53,357 nucleotides of DNA. Origin: Acidobacteriota bacterium (GTDB lineage: Bacteria; Actinomycetota; Acidimicrobiia; Spongiisociales; UBA5794). A model generated the notes under the pieces. That model did not search any database. It saw only the letters and a program-made list of their open reading frames with translations, and had not been told where the DNA came from. The stretch lies in the NCBI GenBank assembly GCA_022562055.1, contig JADFQA010000022.1, positions 1 through 53,357 of the forward strand, in the 5' to 3' direction. The position numbers were made by a program, and so were the translations under genes. Positions 1-5,968 of this stretch are shown here, one piece after another. Positions within the stretch are counted from its first letter, which is position 1; each line of letters begins with the position of its first letter.

Positions 1-132
1 GACCAGCCGTAGCCCGTCCCGCTGTTCCGGGACCGCAGTAGCGGCGGCCTGTTGCGCCTGGTACCGACTTTCGGCGTCGTCGAGGTACGCGACGGTTTCT
101 GCACCCGTAAAGTACCGGGGTTTATCGGTCAC
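1..132 (-). CDS. Hypothetical protein of integrated element, N-terminal part
   Basis: The gene reads leftward and runs off the window edge; 44 codons from a GTG start at 132 are visible. A Shine-Dalgarno-like AGAAGG lies just upstream, and the start overlaps the end of the preceding small gene by 11 bases, which suggests coupled translation. The visible part opens with TDKPRYFTGAET, followed by an Ala/Gln-rich, probably helical stretch. I do not recognise a family. It is the third gene of a leftward cluster (HTH protein, small Cys protein, this gene) at the integrase end of an integrated element, so an element-maintenance or cargo role is possible but unproven. Coding status rests on the overlap, the ribosome binding site and an open frame to the window edge. 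Confidence 0.5.
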   Translation of the reverse strand, partial: MTDKPRYFTGAETVAYLDDAESRYQAQQAAATAVPEQRDGLRLV

Positions 133-271
133 TGGCGACCTTCTCTTCCCGGATTCGCCGCCACGCAACTTTTCGGCGGGCCACAATTGCGTCGCACGAC
201 GGGCAGCGACCCAACTCGCAGGTACAACGATGCGGCCGGGGTGTCTTCGGGCGGTTCGGTTTAGGACTCAT
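122..271 (-). CDS. Small Cys-rich (zinc-finger-like) protein, 49 aa
   Basis: An ATG at 271 overlaps the last codons of the HTH gene, and the frame runs 49 codons to a TAA at 122-124, overlapping the next gene. Residues 16-26 read CTCELGRCPSC: a CxC followed by a CxxC. This could bind one zinc ion, and a basic, Arg-rich helix follows (ARRKVAWRRIREEK). That layout fits a small nucleic-acid-binding zinc-ribbon protein of phages or conjugative elements, but I recognise no named family. The Shine-Dalgarno site is weak, so it is probably translated by coupling to the HTH gene upstream. The overlaps on both sides are the best evidence that it is real. Confidence 0.5.
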   Translation of the reverse strand: MSPKPNRPKTPRPHRCTCELGRCPSCDAIVARRKVAWRRIREEKVASDR

Positions 272-482
272 TGGTCGACGAGTCTTCGCCGCTCAAGAGG
301 ACCGCGAGACTTGCGCGCGGAATTCGAATGAGACGCCCGAGCCGGACGTGGCCGAGCTTGCCGGTCGAGACCAGCTCACGGATCAAGAACTCGGAAACCG
401 AGCAGAAGCGGGCTACGTCGCGGATGGAGAGGACGGGGGGGAGGTCGTCGATTGAGGACACGGATGATGTGCTTGGAGCCAT
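261..482 (-). CDS. Excisionase-type helix-turn-helix protein
   Basis: About 73 residues carrying one winged-helix/HTH_17-type DNA-binding domain: LSIRDVARFCSVSEFLIRE for the helix-turn-helix, then GKLGHVRLGRLIRIP as the wing. This is the usual layout of excisionase or recombination-directionality factors of tyrosine-integrase elements (family knowledge). I chose the ATG at 482 because AAGGAAG lies 8 bases upstream; a GTG at 491 would sit directly on that ribosome binding site. It is the first gene of a leftward cluster and is transcribed divergently from the 602/1021 pair that includes the integrase. It may control the direction of recombination, the divergent promoter region, or both (inference). 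Confidence 0.75.
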   Translation of the reverse strand: MAPSTSSVSSIDDLPPVLSIRDVARFCSVSEFLIRELVSTGKLGHVRLGRLIRIPRASLAVLLSGEDSSTNES

Positions 483-548
483 TTTTGACACTTCCTTGTG
501 AGGACGTGTCCCAAGATTGGGCGGCTCCTGGCCCGAGACGGGCGGCCG

Positions 549-573
549 ATGCCGAGTAGCAAAGACTCGGCAT
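549..573. promoter_or_regulatory. 9-bp inverted repeat between divergent element genes
   Basis: ATGCCGAGT (549-557) and ACTCGGCAT (565-573) are perfect inverted copies separated by 7 bases. The site lies between the leftward HTH gene and the rightward gene at 602, where an operator for the element's own regulator would be expected. As RNA it could also form a hairpin, but no T-run follows in either direction. The regulatory role is inferred. Confidence 0.4.
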
Positions 574-601
574 GTGATTACACCTCGCGAAGGGTACAGG
601 G

Positions 602-1024
602 GTGGCTGCTAAAGTCAACTTCATGGAAGTGAAGTGGTTTCTTGTCTTGTGCGCTGAGTGTGTGCGACGTTACGGTTTCGATCGGACCCCACCGACGTTC
701 CGTGCCGAAGTAGAGAACTGGGGTAACGCCCGGGTCGAGGTCCGTCGCCGGTCCCGCGACGGAAAGGACCGCACTAGTTGGGTCTCACTCAACGTCACCC
801 AAGACAGCCCCGATCACATGTTCTCGCCGGTAGTCAACTGCGATCACAACCACCGTTTCGAGGGGAGCGACCAGGAGGGGGACCTGGTGACCAGGATCGG
901 CACTGCGATCATCGAGGCTATCAAAGTAGGTGCTTCGGTGGCGGTGATCGCGCCGAACGGTAAAGGCGCGGCGTCCGAGCGGTCGGCAATCCGCCGGGAT
1001 CGAGAACGGAACACGATTCGATGA
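602..1024 (+). CDS. Hypothetical element protein upstream of integrase
   Basis: About 140 residues from a GTG at 602, with GAAGGG upstream; an in-frame ATG at 623 is the alternative start. The stop overlaps the integrase ATG by four bases, so the two are co-translated. The N-terminal part contains a CAEC pair (about residues 18-21), followed by a region rich in Arg and Trp and later a CDHNH segment (about residues 79-83). These could together bind a metal, but the spacing fits no family that I know. No signal peptide or membrane segment is visible. Immediately preceding the integrase, it may assist recombination or be an unrelated element gene. Confidence 0.65.
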   Translation: MAAKVNFMEVKWFLVLCAECVRRYGFDRTPPTFRAEVENWGNARVEVRRRSRDGKDRTSWVSLNVTQDSPDHMFSPVVNCDHNHRFEGSDQEGDLVTRIGTAIIEAIKVGASVAVIAPNGKGAASERSAIRRDRERNTIR

Positions 1025-2253
1025 GACGCCGAGGGACGATCACCTCGAAGGCGGGCCGGTACTACGCGGTGGTCGACTTGGGCCGCGACGAGCTGAGCGG
1101 CCGACGCCGCCGACGTTGGTCGTCGGGATTCACCACCGAAGAGGAAGCGGAGGTGCAGCTGGTCAAATTCTTGCATGCGCTCGATGAGGGCGATTCCGTT
1201 GCGACGACGAAACTGACGGTCGCCACGTACCTTCGGGAGCGTTGGCTACCCATCGTGGAACCGAACCTGGCGGCCACCACCCAAAAGCTGTACCCGGTCA
1301 TTGTCGATGCATACATCAACCCCCACATCGGCCACCTCCGGCTCGACCGGGTGGACGCCACCACGATAGATCTGCTGTACGTCAAGCTTCGCCGTGAGGG
1401 CTCCCGAACGGGTGGGCCGCTGGCGGCGAAGACGGTTCGCAACGTCCACGGGGTCATGTCGGCGGCCTTCTCGTTCGCGGTGAAGAAAGGACTCATCAAC
1501 CGTAATCCGGTGGCGTCGGCCGAGTCACCGGAGGCGGGGAGACCGGATACGGCGACACCGTGGACGGCGGATGAGCTGCGTACTTTTCTCAACTATGTGG
1601 AGGGGGACCAGCTAGAGGCGCTGTGGTCGCTGATCGCGTTCACGGGAATGAGACGGTCGGAGGCATTGGGCCTCAGCTGGGACGAGGTGGACTTCGAGCG
1701 TGGAACGGTGGCGGTGGTCTACACCGTGGTCGACGCCGCCGGAGGGCCGGTACGGAGGCGGGGCACCAAGACCAGACGATCCCGCCGCCCGATCTCCCTC
1801 GATGGGGACACCATGAAAAAGTTGCGGGAGCATCGCCGTCGACAACTCACCGAGCGGATCGCGTGGGGAGCGGGTTATCACGATCTGGGGCTTGTCTTTT
1901 GCCGAGAGGACGGAACCATCCGGCGGCCTCCACAGGTGTCGAGACGGTTCGAGAAGCTGCGAGCAGAGTCGGGAGTGAGACGTATCACCCTTCGTGACGT
2001 GCGCCATGTGTGGGCGACGCTGGCCCTCGAGTCCGGTGTACACCCAAAGGTGGTCCAGGAGCGCTTGGGGCATTCTTCGATAGCGATGACACTCGATACC
2101 TACAGCCATGTGATCGCCGGACTCGACCAGGATGCGGCCGAAACGGTGGCCGCGGTGGTGTGGTCTTCTACCCAATCTTCTACCCAATCTTCTACCCAAC
2201 TGGCCGATACTGGACGAGACGACACAGCACGGAGACGGGGAAAACCCTTATAG
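1021..2253 (+). CDS. int: Tyrosine recombinase, phage/ICE-type integrase
   Basis: A 410-residue site-specific recombinase that inserts and excises the element at the tRNA-Leu site next to it. Order: an N-terminal arm-binding domain (about 1-50), a SAM-like core-binding domain (about 65-165), then the catalytic domain. Visible active-site residues are Arg211 (TGMR), a beta-hairpin Lys250, Arg328, His351 (LGHSS) and nucleophile Tyr361 (DTYSHV). The His that normally begins the HxxR motif is Arg325 here (RDVR). The C-terminal tail holds three copies of SSTQ. The gene starts within the stop of the preceding gene and points toward the attachment site 47 bases downstream, the standard arrangement for tRNA-targeted elements. 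Confidence 0.93.
   Translation: MRRRGTITSKAGRYYAVVDLGRDELSGRRRRRWSSGFTTEEEAEVQLVKFLHALDEGDSVATTKLTVATYLRERWLPIVEPNLAATTQKLYPVIVDAYINPHIGHLRLDRVDATTIDLLYVKLRREGSRTGGPLAAKTVRNVHGVMSAAFSFAVKKGLINRNPVASAESPEAGRPDTATPWTADELRTFLNYVEGDQLEALWSLIAFTGMRRSEALGLSWDEVDFERGTVAVVYTVVDAAGGPVRRRGTKTRRSRRPISLDGDTMKKLREHRRRQLTERIAWGAGYHDLGLVFCREDGTIRRPPQVSRRFEKLRAESGVRRITLRDVRHVWATLALESGVHPKVVQERLGHSSIAMTLDTYSHVIAGLDQDAAETVAAVVWSSTQSSTQSSTQLADTGRDDTARRRGKPL
2164..2199 (+). repeat. Three tandem copies of a 12-bp unit in integrase tail
   Basis: TCTTCTACCCAA is repeated three times without a mismatch, giving the Ser-Ser-Thr-Gln repeats beyond the catalytic Tyr361. Being in frame with period 12, copy-number changes would lengthen or shorten the tail by four residues. 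It could also serve as arm-type integrase binding sites close to the attachment site, but that is only inference. Confidence 0.8.
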
Positions 2254-2299
2254 GACAAGGGTTTTCGATACTGGGCGGGATGAGCCGCGATAGGGTTTT

Positions 2300-2359
2300 T
2301 AGGTTGAGGGCCTAGTGGGAAGTATTCCCGTGGAGGTTCGAGTCCTCTTTCCGACACCA
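2300..2359 (+). other. Attachment site: 3' part of tRNA-Leu(GAG)
   Basis: The stretch reads as the 3' half of a class II tRNA: anticodon arm with loop TTGAGGG (anticodon GAG), a variable-arm hairpin (GGGA/TCCC), a T arm with GGTTCGAGTCC, an acceptor 3' strand TTCCGAC, then ACCA ending at 2359. The upstream bases do not form a D arm or a matching 5' acceptor strand, so this is a fragment, not a gene. It lies directly downstream of the integrase, which marks it as one end (attR type) of the integrated element. The restored complete tRNA-Leu should be at the other end, left of the window. Confidence 0.85.
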
Positions 2360-2391
2360 GCGGCTCTAGGTTTCACCCCTGGGTTGTCGTG

Positions 2392-2431
2392 CACTCATTG
2401 AGCGAACGCAGATGCGTTCGCTCAATGAGTG
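2392..2431. repeat. Perfect 19-bp inverted repeat with 2-base loop
   Basis: Arms at 2392-2410 and 2413-2431 are exact reverse complements of 19 bases, separated by GA. No T-run follows on either strand, so it is not a standard terminator. It sits 33 bases past the attachment site and interrupts the frame of a leftward gene fragment. A small hairpin or MITE-type element, or joined ends of a lost insertion sequence, would explain it (inference). Confidence 0.75.
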
Positions 2432-2538
2432 TCGAATTCAGAACCGGGAAACGATATCGGTGTGGAAGACCCGAGAGAGCTTGGCGAAGATGCTGGGACG
2501 ATGAATCCGATGTTGAGCGCGTTGGGCTGATTCGACAT
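2422..2538 (-). pseudogene. 5' fragment of a leftward gene cut by the hairpin
   Basis: From an ATG at 2538 the frame gives 38 residues starting MSNQPNALNIGFIVPASS, and its stop lies inside the 19-bp hairpin arm. The hydrophobic strand followed by a Pro/Ser turn (IGFIVP-S-S) resembles the first beta strand of periplasmic-binding-protein-like or Asp/Glu-racemase-like proteins, but it is too short to assign. I read it as the start of a gene truncated when the hairpin or the neighbouring element arrived. A chance open frame remains possible. Confidence 0.3.
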
Positions 2539-3128
2539 CGACTCTCGCGCCAACCACATCGATGACATGCGCCGAGGTGGAGCACACCGATCAATCTCTC
2601 CGGGGCTCGGCTTCAAGTACAGGTTCTGTCTCAATCCGGCCAGCCGTCGGTCACGTCACAGCACACACGGGCAACGCGGTGCGTTGTACCAGGTGAGCAG
2701 CGTGGGAGGGTGTTGCGTTTGACAAGATCAATGGACAAGATGAGTTCACCGCCACGTTCGGTTCTGGTTCGACTACAGCAGTCGGCGTCGCCGGGTCGTT
2801 TGGTTCGACTGATATTTGGCTGCCTTGGTCGAGATCCTGAGCGGTAGCACCCGGATGGTCGGATACGACCACTACGGAACAGGCCGGACGCGCATTCCAG
2901 CACACCTAATTGCCTTCGAAAATCAGGTGTAACTCCTTGGTGAAATCTTGATGCAGCACAGCACCGGGGATCGCCTGATCCTCGCAGCGGACTCGTCGAT
3001 GACCACTGTGGCCATCGAAGCGGCGCACAGGTGACCCCACTCTGTTTTGAGTTTGGCGCTGGTTTCGGGAGGTCTCGATTTTGCAGCGCGGGACAGGTTG
3101 AACGGTACGTTTCAGGTCTGCATACACC
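2539..3128. other. Non-coding or decayed sequence
   Basis: No frame here has a convincing start, ribosome binding site and coherent protein. Short coding-like stretches do occur, for example FDKINGQDEF on the plus strand near 2715-2745, ended by a stop near 2840. The overlapping minus-strand frames look like noise. It is best read as remains of genes too decayed to name. Confidence 0.5.
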
Positions 3129-3491
3129 GTTCAGCCGACGGTCGAGGCTTTCGTCCAGATGGCGGTTCCGGAGGAGACCGAGCTGCTCTCGTTGTGAAGT
3201 CGCTTTACTCAGTCGATGTGCGCTACCACCTAGCTGAAATCGCAGTCCAACTGTGGGCATTCACGGCGAACTCGATAGCCTGCTGACGAGTCCTCTCACG
3301 CAGCAGAAGAAATGGCGTCTCTTATCTCCGAAGCAGAACTGATAGTCATCCCAGAAACTGGTCATGTCCCGACACTGATACGTGCCAAAGCCGTGACCGA
3401 GGGAATTATGCAACTACTCCAGCAGATAGCGCACACCCACTCTACGACTTCAGGTGAGCGCTGCAACACCACGGATGAGGTGTATCCCTAG
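3129..3491 (+). pseudogene. Alpha/beta-hydrolase remnant, frameshifted
   Basis: Joining three or four frame segments gives a continuous alpha/beta-hydrolase C-terminal half. The segments are VQPTVEAFVQMAVPEETELL (from 3129), then SVDVRYHLAEIAV (about 3210-3248), then PTVGIHGELDSLLT (from 3247), then DESSHAAEEMASLI continuing to EAELIVIPETGHVPTL (from 3285). The conserved strand before the acid loop (PTVGIHGE) and the catalytic His in GHVPTL are both visible. At least three frameshifts and an internal stop make it non-functional. The N-terminal half with the nucleophile elbow is missing or unrecognisable. It probably fossilises a host gene next to the integration site. Confidence 0.65.
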
Positions 3492-3623
3492 AGATGGTTG
3501 ATGGATTGGATTTCGACGATGGTGAATACTGAGCATGTGATGTCGACCGAATAGCGCGTGGTTTGTGGGGTTGGTTGCGATCCTTGGGTCCGACGCGGGT
3601 TTGCGGAGGAGAGGATAAACCGG

Positions 3624-3788
3624 GTGCAGGACTGGGCTGAGGTTCACTGGCTTTTCTTCCGGGAGGGTTGGCCGAAGGCGAAGATCTGCGACGATTTGGG
3701 TATGTTTCGGAACGAGGTGTCGCGGCTGCTGGGTTGTTGGAGGTTCATAGGGTTCGAGTGGCGGGCAGCGGACTCGAAGCCGGATTGA
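3624..3788 (+). pseudogene. IS21-like transposase (IstA) N-terminal remnant
   Basis: A GTG at 3624, preceded by GGAGGAGAGG, opens a 54-codon frame starting VQDWAEVHWLFFREGWPKAK, followed by ICDDLGMFRNEVSRLL. This matches the N-terminal helix-turn-helix pattern of IS21-family IstA (xDWAEIRRLhrxEG...IaRxLGxsRNTVRraL, from family knowledge). After that the frame drifts and stops, while real IstA proteins run to about 400-500 residues; no IstB partner is present. It is a dead fragment showing that a transposon once lay here. Another HTH transposase family could start similarly. Confidence 0.5.
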
Positions 3789-3904
3789 ACCGGCCCGGGT
3801 CAGGTTGGCCGATACCCAAGGCCAACGTCAGGGCGATCGTCGGCGTTCAACCATGAGGTGAGAATTTGAGGGTGGAGTTGGTTGTGAATTGGACACGCAC
3901 GCGT

Positions 3905-3924
3905 CAGTTCCGCTAGCGGAACTG
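3905..3924. promoter_or_regulatory. 20-bp perfect palindrome, operator of the CDF gene
   Basis: CAGTTCCGCT (3905-3914) is followed directly by its exact reverse complement AGCGGAACTG (3915-3924). The site lies 7 bases before a -10 box and so covers the -35 region, an ideal place for a repressor. The shape is typical of TetR-family operators (family knowledge). No regulator gene remains nearby; it may lie elsewhere or have been lost in the decayed region. Confidence 0.6.
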
Positions 3925-3931
3925 TTCGCCC

Positions 3932-3937
3932 TATCAT
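3932..3937 (+). promoter_or_regulatory. -10 box for leaderless CDF transcript
   Basis: TATCAT ends 6 bases before the ATG at 3944, so transcription should start at or next to the A of the start codon. No Shine-Dalgarno site is present, which agrees with a leaderless mRNA. Confidence 0.55.
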
Positions 3938-3943
3938 TTTCGG

Positions 3944-4972
3944 ATGAGGGACAACCACCACGGCGATTACCATTTCGTTGACTACGACGGCGACTCGAGG
4001 CGGAGGCGCCTATTCAACCGCGCACGACACCTACTCGCGCACGATCATCACCATGCAGACGCTGCCTTGCTTGATACCGGTGCAGTTGGTATTCGTGCCA
4101 CAAAGATCTCGTTGGTAATCCTGGGCGCCACCGCGCTGATTCAGGCTGGCATAGTCGTGATAAGCGGGTCCGTTGCCCTCTTGTCCGACACGTTGCACAA
4201 CGTGACTGATGCGTTCACGGCAATTCCGTTGTGGATTGCGTTCTCCGTCGGTCGTCGAGCACCGACTCGTCGGTACACCTATGGGCTTAACCGTGCAGAG
4301 GATCTTGCCGGACTAGCGATCGTCGCAGCGATCGCTATCTCCGGTGCACTGGTGATACGGGAGTCCGTCTATCGGCTCTTTGAGCCGCGTATGCTCGATC
4401 ACATCCCCTGGGTGATTGCCGCGGGTTTTATCGGTGGATTCGGGAACGAACTTGTAGCCCGGTACCGTATCCGAGTCGGCACAGCGATTTCTTCTCAAGC
4501 GCTGATAGCCGACGGTCACCATGCGCGAACTGACGCACTCACGTCCCTCGCGGTCGTAGCCGCTGGAATCGGTGCAGCCGTCAACGCCCCATGGGTCGAC
4601 CCGGTTGCTGGACTCGTTGTTGCGGTGCCGATCCTGTGGTTGCTCGCCAAGTCGGGCCGGATCGTGGTGCGACGTCTGACTGATGGTGTAGAGCCGGAAA
4701 TTGTTGACGAAGCGTGCGAGGCGATTCTCGCTGTTGACGGCGTTGACGGTGTCGAGGATGTCCGGGTGCGTTGGCACGGTCACCAGATTCGCGTCACGGC
4801 CTCGGTCGCTGTCGATCCCGACCTGTCCGTGACACAGGGGCATGATATAGCTCACGAGGTTGAACATGCACTCCATCATCAGTTCACGGCCTCAATCGTC
4901 GCGACCATACACATTGAACCCCGCGACCAGGCTGATCGCCACGAGATCGTCTCCCACCACGCCCGCCCGTAG
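3944..4972 (+). CDS. Cation diffusion facilitator (CDF) metal exporter
   Basis: A 342-residue membrane antiporter predicted to export Zn2+ or a similar divalent metal in exchange for protons. A His-rich N terminus (DHHHAD) precedes six membrane helices (about residues 50-245). The paired metal-site motifs are visible as SDTLHNVTD in helix 2 and DGHHARTD in helix 5, both HxxxD type and typical of zinc-transporting members. A C-terminal cytoplasmic metal-sensing domain (about 245-330) follows, with more His residues. The gene stands alone in a decayed region, with its own palindromic operator and a leaderless start, suggesting metal-responsive repression (inference). Length is normal for the family. 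Confidence 0.92.
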   Translation: MRDNHHGDYHFVDYDGDSRRRRLFNRARHLLAHDHHHADAALLDTGAVGIRATKISLVILGATALIQAGIVVISGSVALLSDTLHNVTDAFTAIPLWIAFSVGRRAPTRRYTYGLNRAEDLAGLAIVAAIAISGALVIRESVYRLFEPRMLDHIPWVIAAGFIGGFGNELVARYRIRVGTAISSQALIADGHHARTDALTSLAVVAAGIGAAVNAPWVDPVAGLVVAVPILWLLAKSGRIVVRRLTDGVEPEIVDEACEAILAVDGVDGVEDVRVRWHGHQIRVTASVAVDPDLSVTQGHDIAHEVEHALHHQFTASIVATIHIEPRDQADRHEIVSHHARP

Positions 4973-5628
4973 CCGAATCGGCGTAGTCAGACTGCGGGGG
5001 TCGGGCTTGTGCGTTTTCCGCGGACCCACATCTCAACGCGATGTTGTGCGTCGCCAGCGACGGGTTCACGTGTTCGACAGGATCGATAGTCGGCGCTCTA
5101 TCCGTGCCGACGAACCGGACGGGCTGAGAGCGGGTTTCGTACCTTCGACCATGCAGATCGCGCCTGGATATCCAGAGCTGGAACGCGAACGCGACCTCAG
5201 ACTGTCTTGCACCACTATTGGGGGCTTTAGTCACCGGAGTGGCTGCAAACTCTGGAAGGCTTGCCGCCTTGTTGGCGCGGTAGTCGGCCGCCGATGCGCT
5301 TGAGGACAACTTGACTGACTAACAGGCGTCGTTGGCTGATGTCGTGCGCAATGGGGATGGCGCGTTGGTTGAGTTCGTGCTCGCGACCGCGACGTTCGGA
5401 CTCTATCCGTCTTTCCCGATAGGCATCACATGACTTCAGCCCTCCGCGGAGTCTGCAAGGCCCGCTTCGGTGTTCATGTGCGTCTGTCTGACCGCAGCAT
5501 CTAGGGAGAGCGCTACCCGTGCAAGATCAGGCGGCCCCATGGTCCGTTCGTCTAAACCGCGGGCGGGTGAGAGGTCAGTGAGGCGAAGACATGCCCACAT
5601 GGGCACTTCTTCTTGGTATGCTGTGGGT
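4973..5628. other. Gap without a recognised gene
   Basis: I see no frame with a credible start and protein pattern. The open frames on either strand overlap one another and lack ribosome binding sites or -10 boxes at the right distance. A plus-strand stretch near 5331-5430 (LADVVRNGDGALVEFVLATA) looks coding-like but has no start. A short hairpin, TGCCCA/TGGGCA, lies at 5592-5605. Decayed gene remains are likely. Confidence 0.5.
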
Positions 5629-5880
5629 ATGAGAGGCCGACCTACGGGGTCATCGTCTGGTGAAGCGTCGAGAGTTCGGACGCTGCATCCAAACGTTTCT
5701 GGCGAACGGTCTGGTTCGAACCTAGCTATGCCGAATGGGTCTGGGGATGTCAACTCCACGGCGCACCGTCCTCCACCGCAGCCGTTGATCTCGGCGCATG
5801 TGCGGCGGCCGTGGACGTTTGTCGGTCGGCGATTCATCGAAGGTATCCCTGGAACCAAGGTCACCCGTCCTGCCGCCTGA
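5629..5880 (+). CDS. Possible small basic protein, 83 aa (uncertain)
   Basis: The only reason to list this frame is its start. TATGCT at 5617-5622 lies exactly 6 bases before the ATG at 5629, the spacing seen at several convincing leaderless genes in this window. The product would be basic and rich in Ser, Gly, Pro and Arg, without a recognisable domain, and would end RPAA. A longer minus-strand frame (5436-5897) overlaps it and looks no better. It may be a genuine orphan gene or chance. Confidence 0.2.
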   Translation: MRGRPTGSSSGEASRVRTLHPNVSGERSGSNLAMPNGSGDVNSTAHRPPPQPLISAHVRRPWTFVGRRFIEGIPGTKVTRPAA

Positions 5881-5968
5881 GGACTTTGCGAATGCATGCG
5901 CGGCGAGGGGTCTTGTCGTTTAGGCGATGATGTTCGGGTCTGTATGAAACTACAGGGTGCTGGGTTGA

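Noticed and set aside
2631-3260. Minus-strand frame of 209 codons after the attachment site
   Set aside because: Arg/Ser/Cys-rich without any fold pattern, and it overlaps the plus-strand hydrolase remnant, which shows clear motifs.
5436-5897. Minus-strand frame of 153 codons in the gap before lon
   Set aside because: No start signal and no recognisable pattern; base composition at third positions does not favour it over the other strand.
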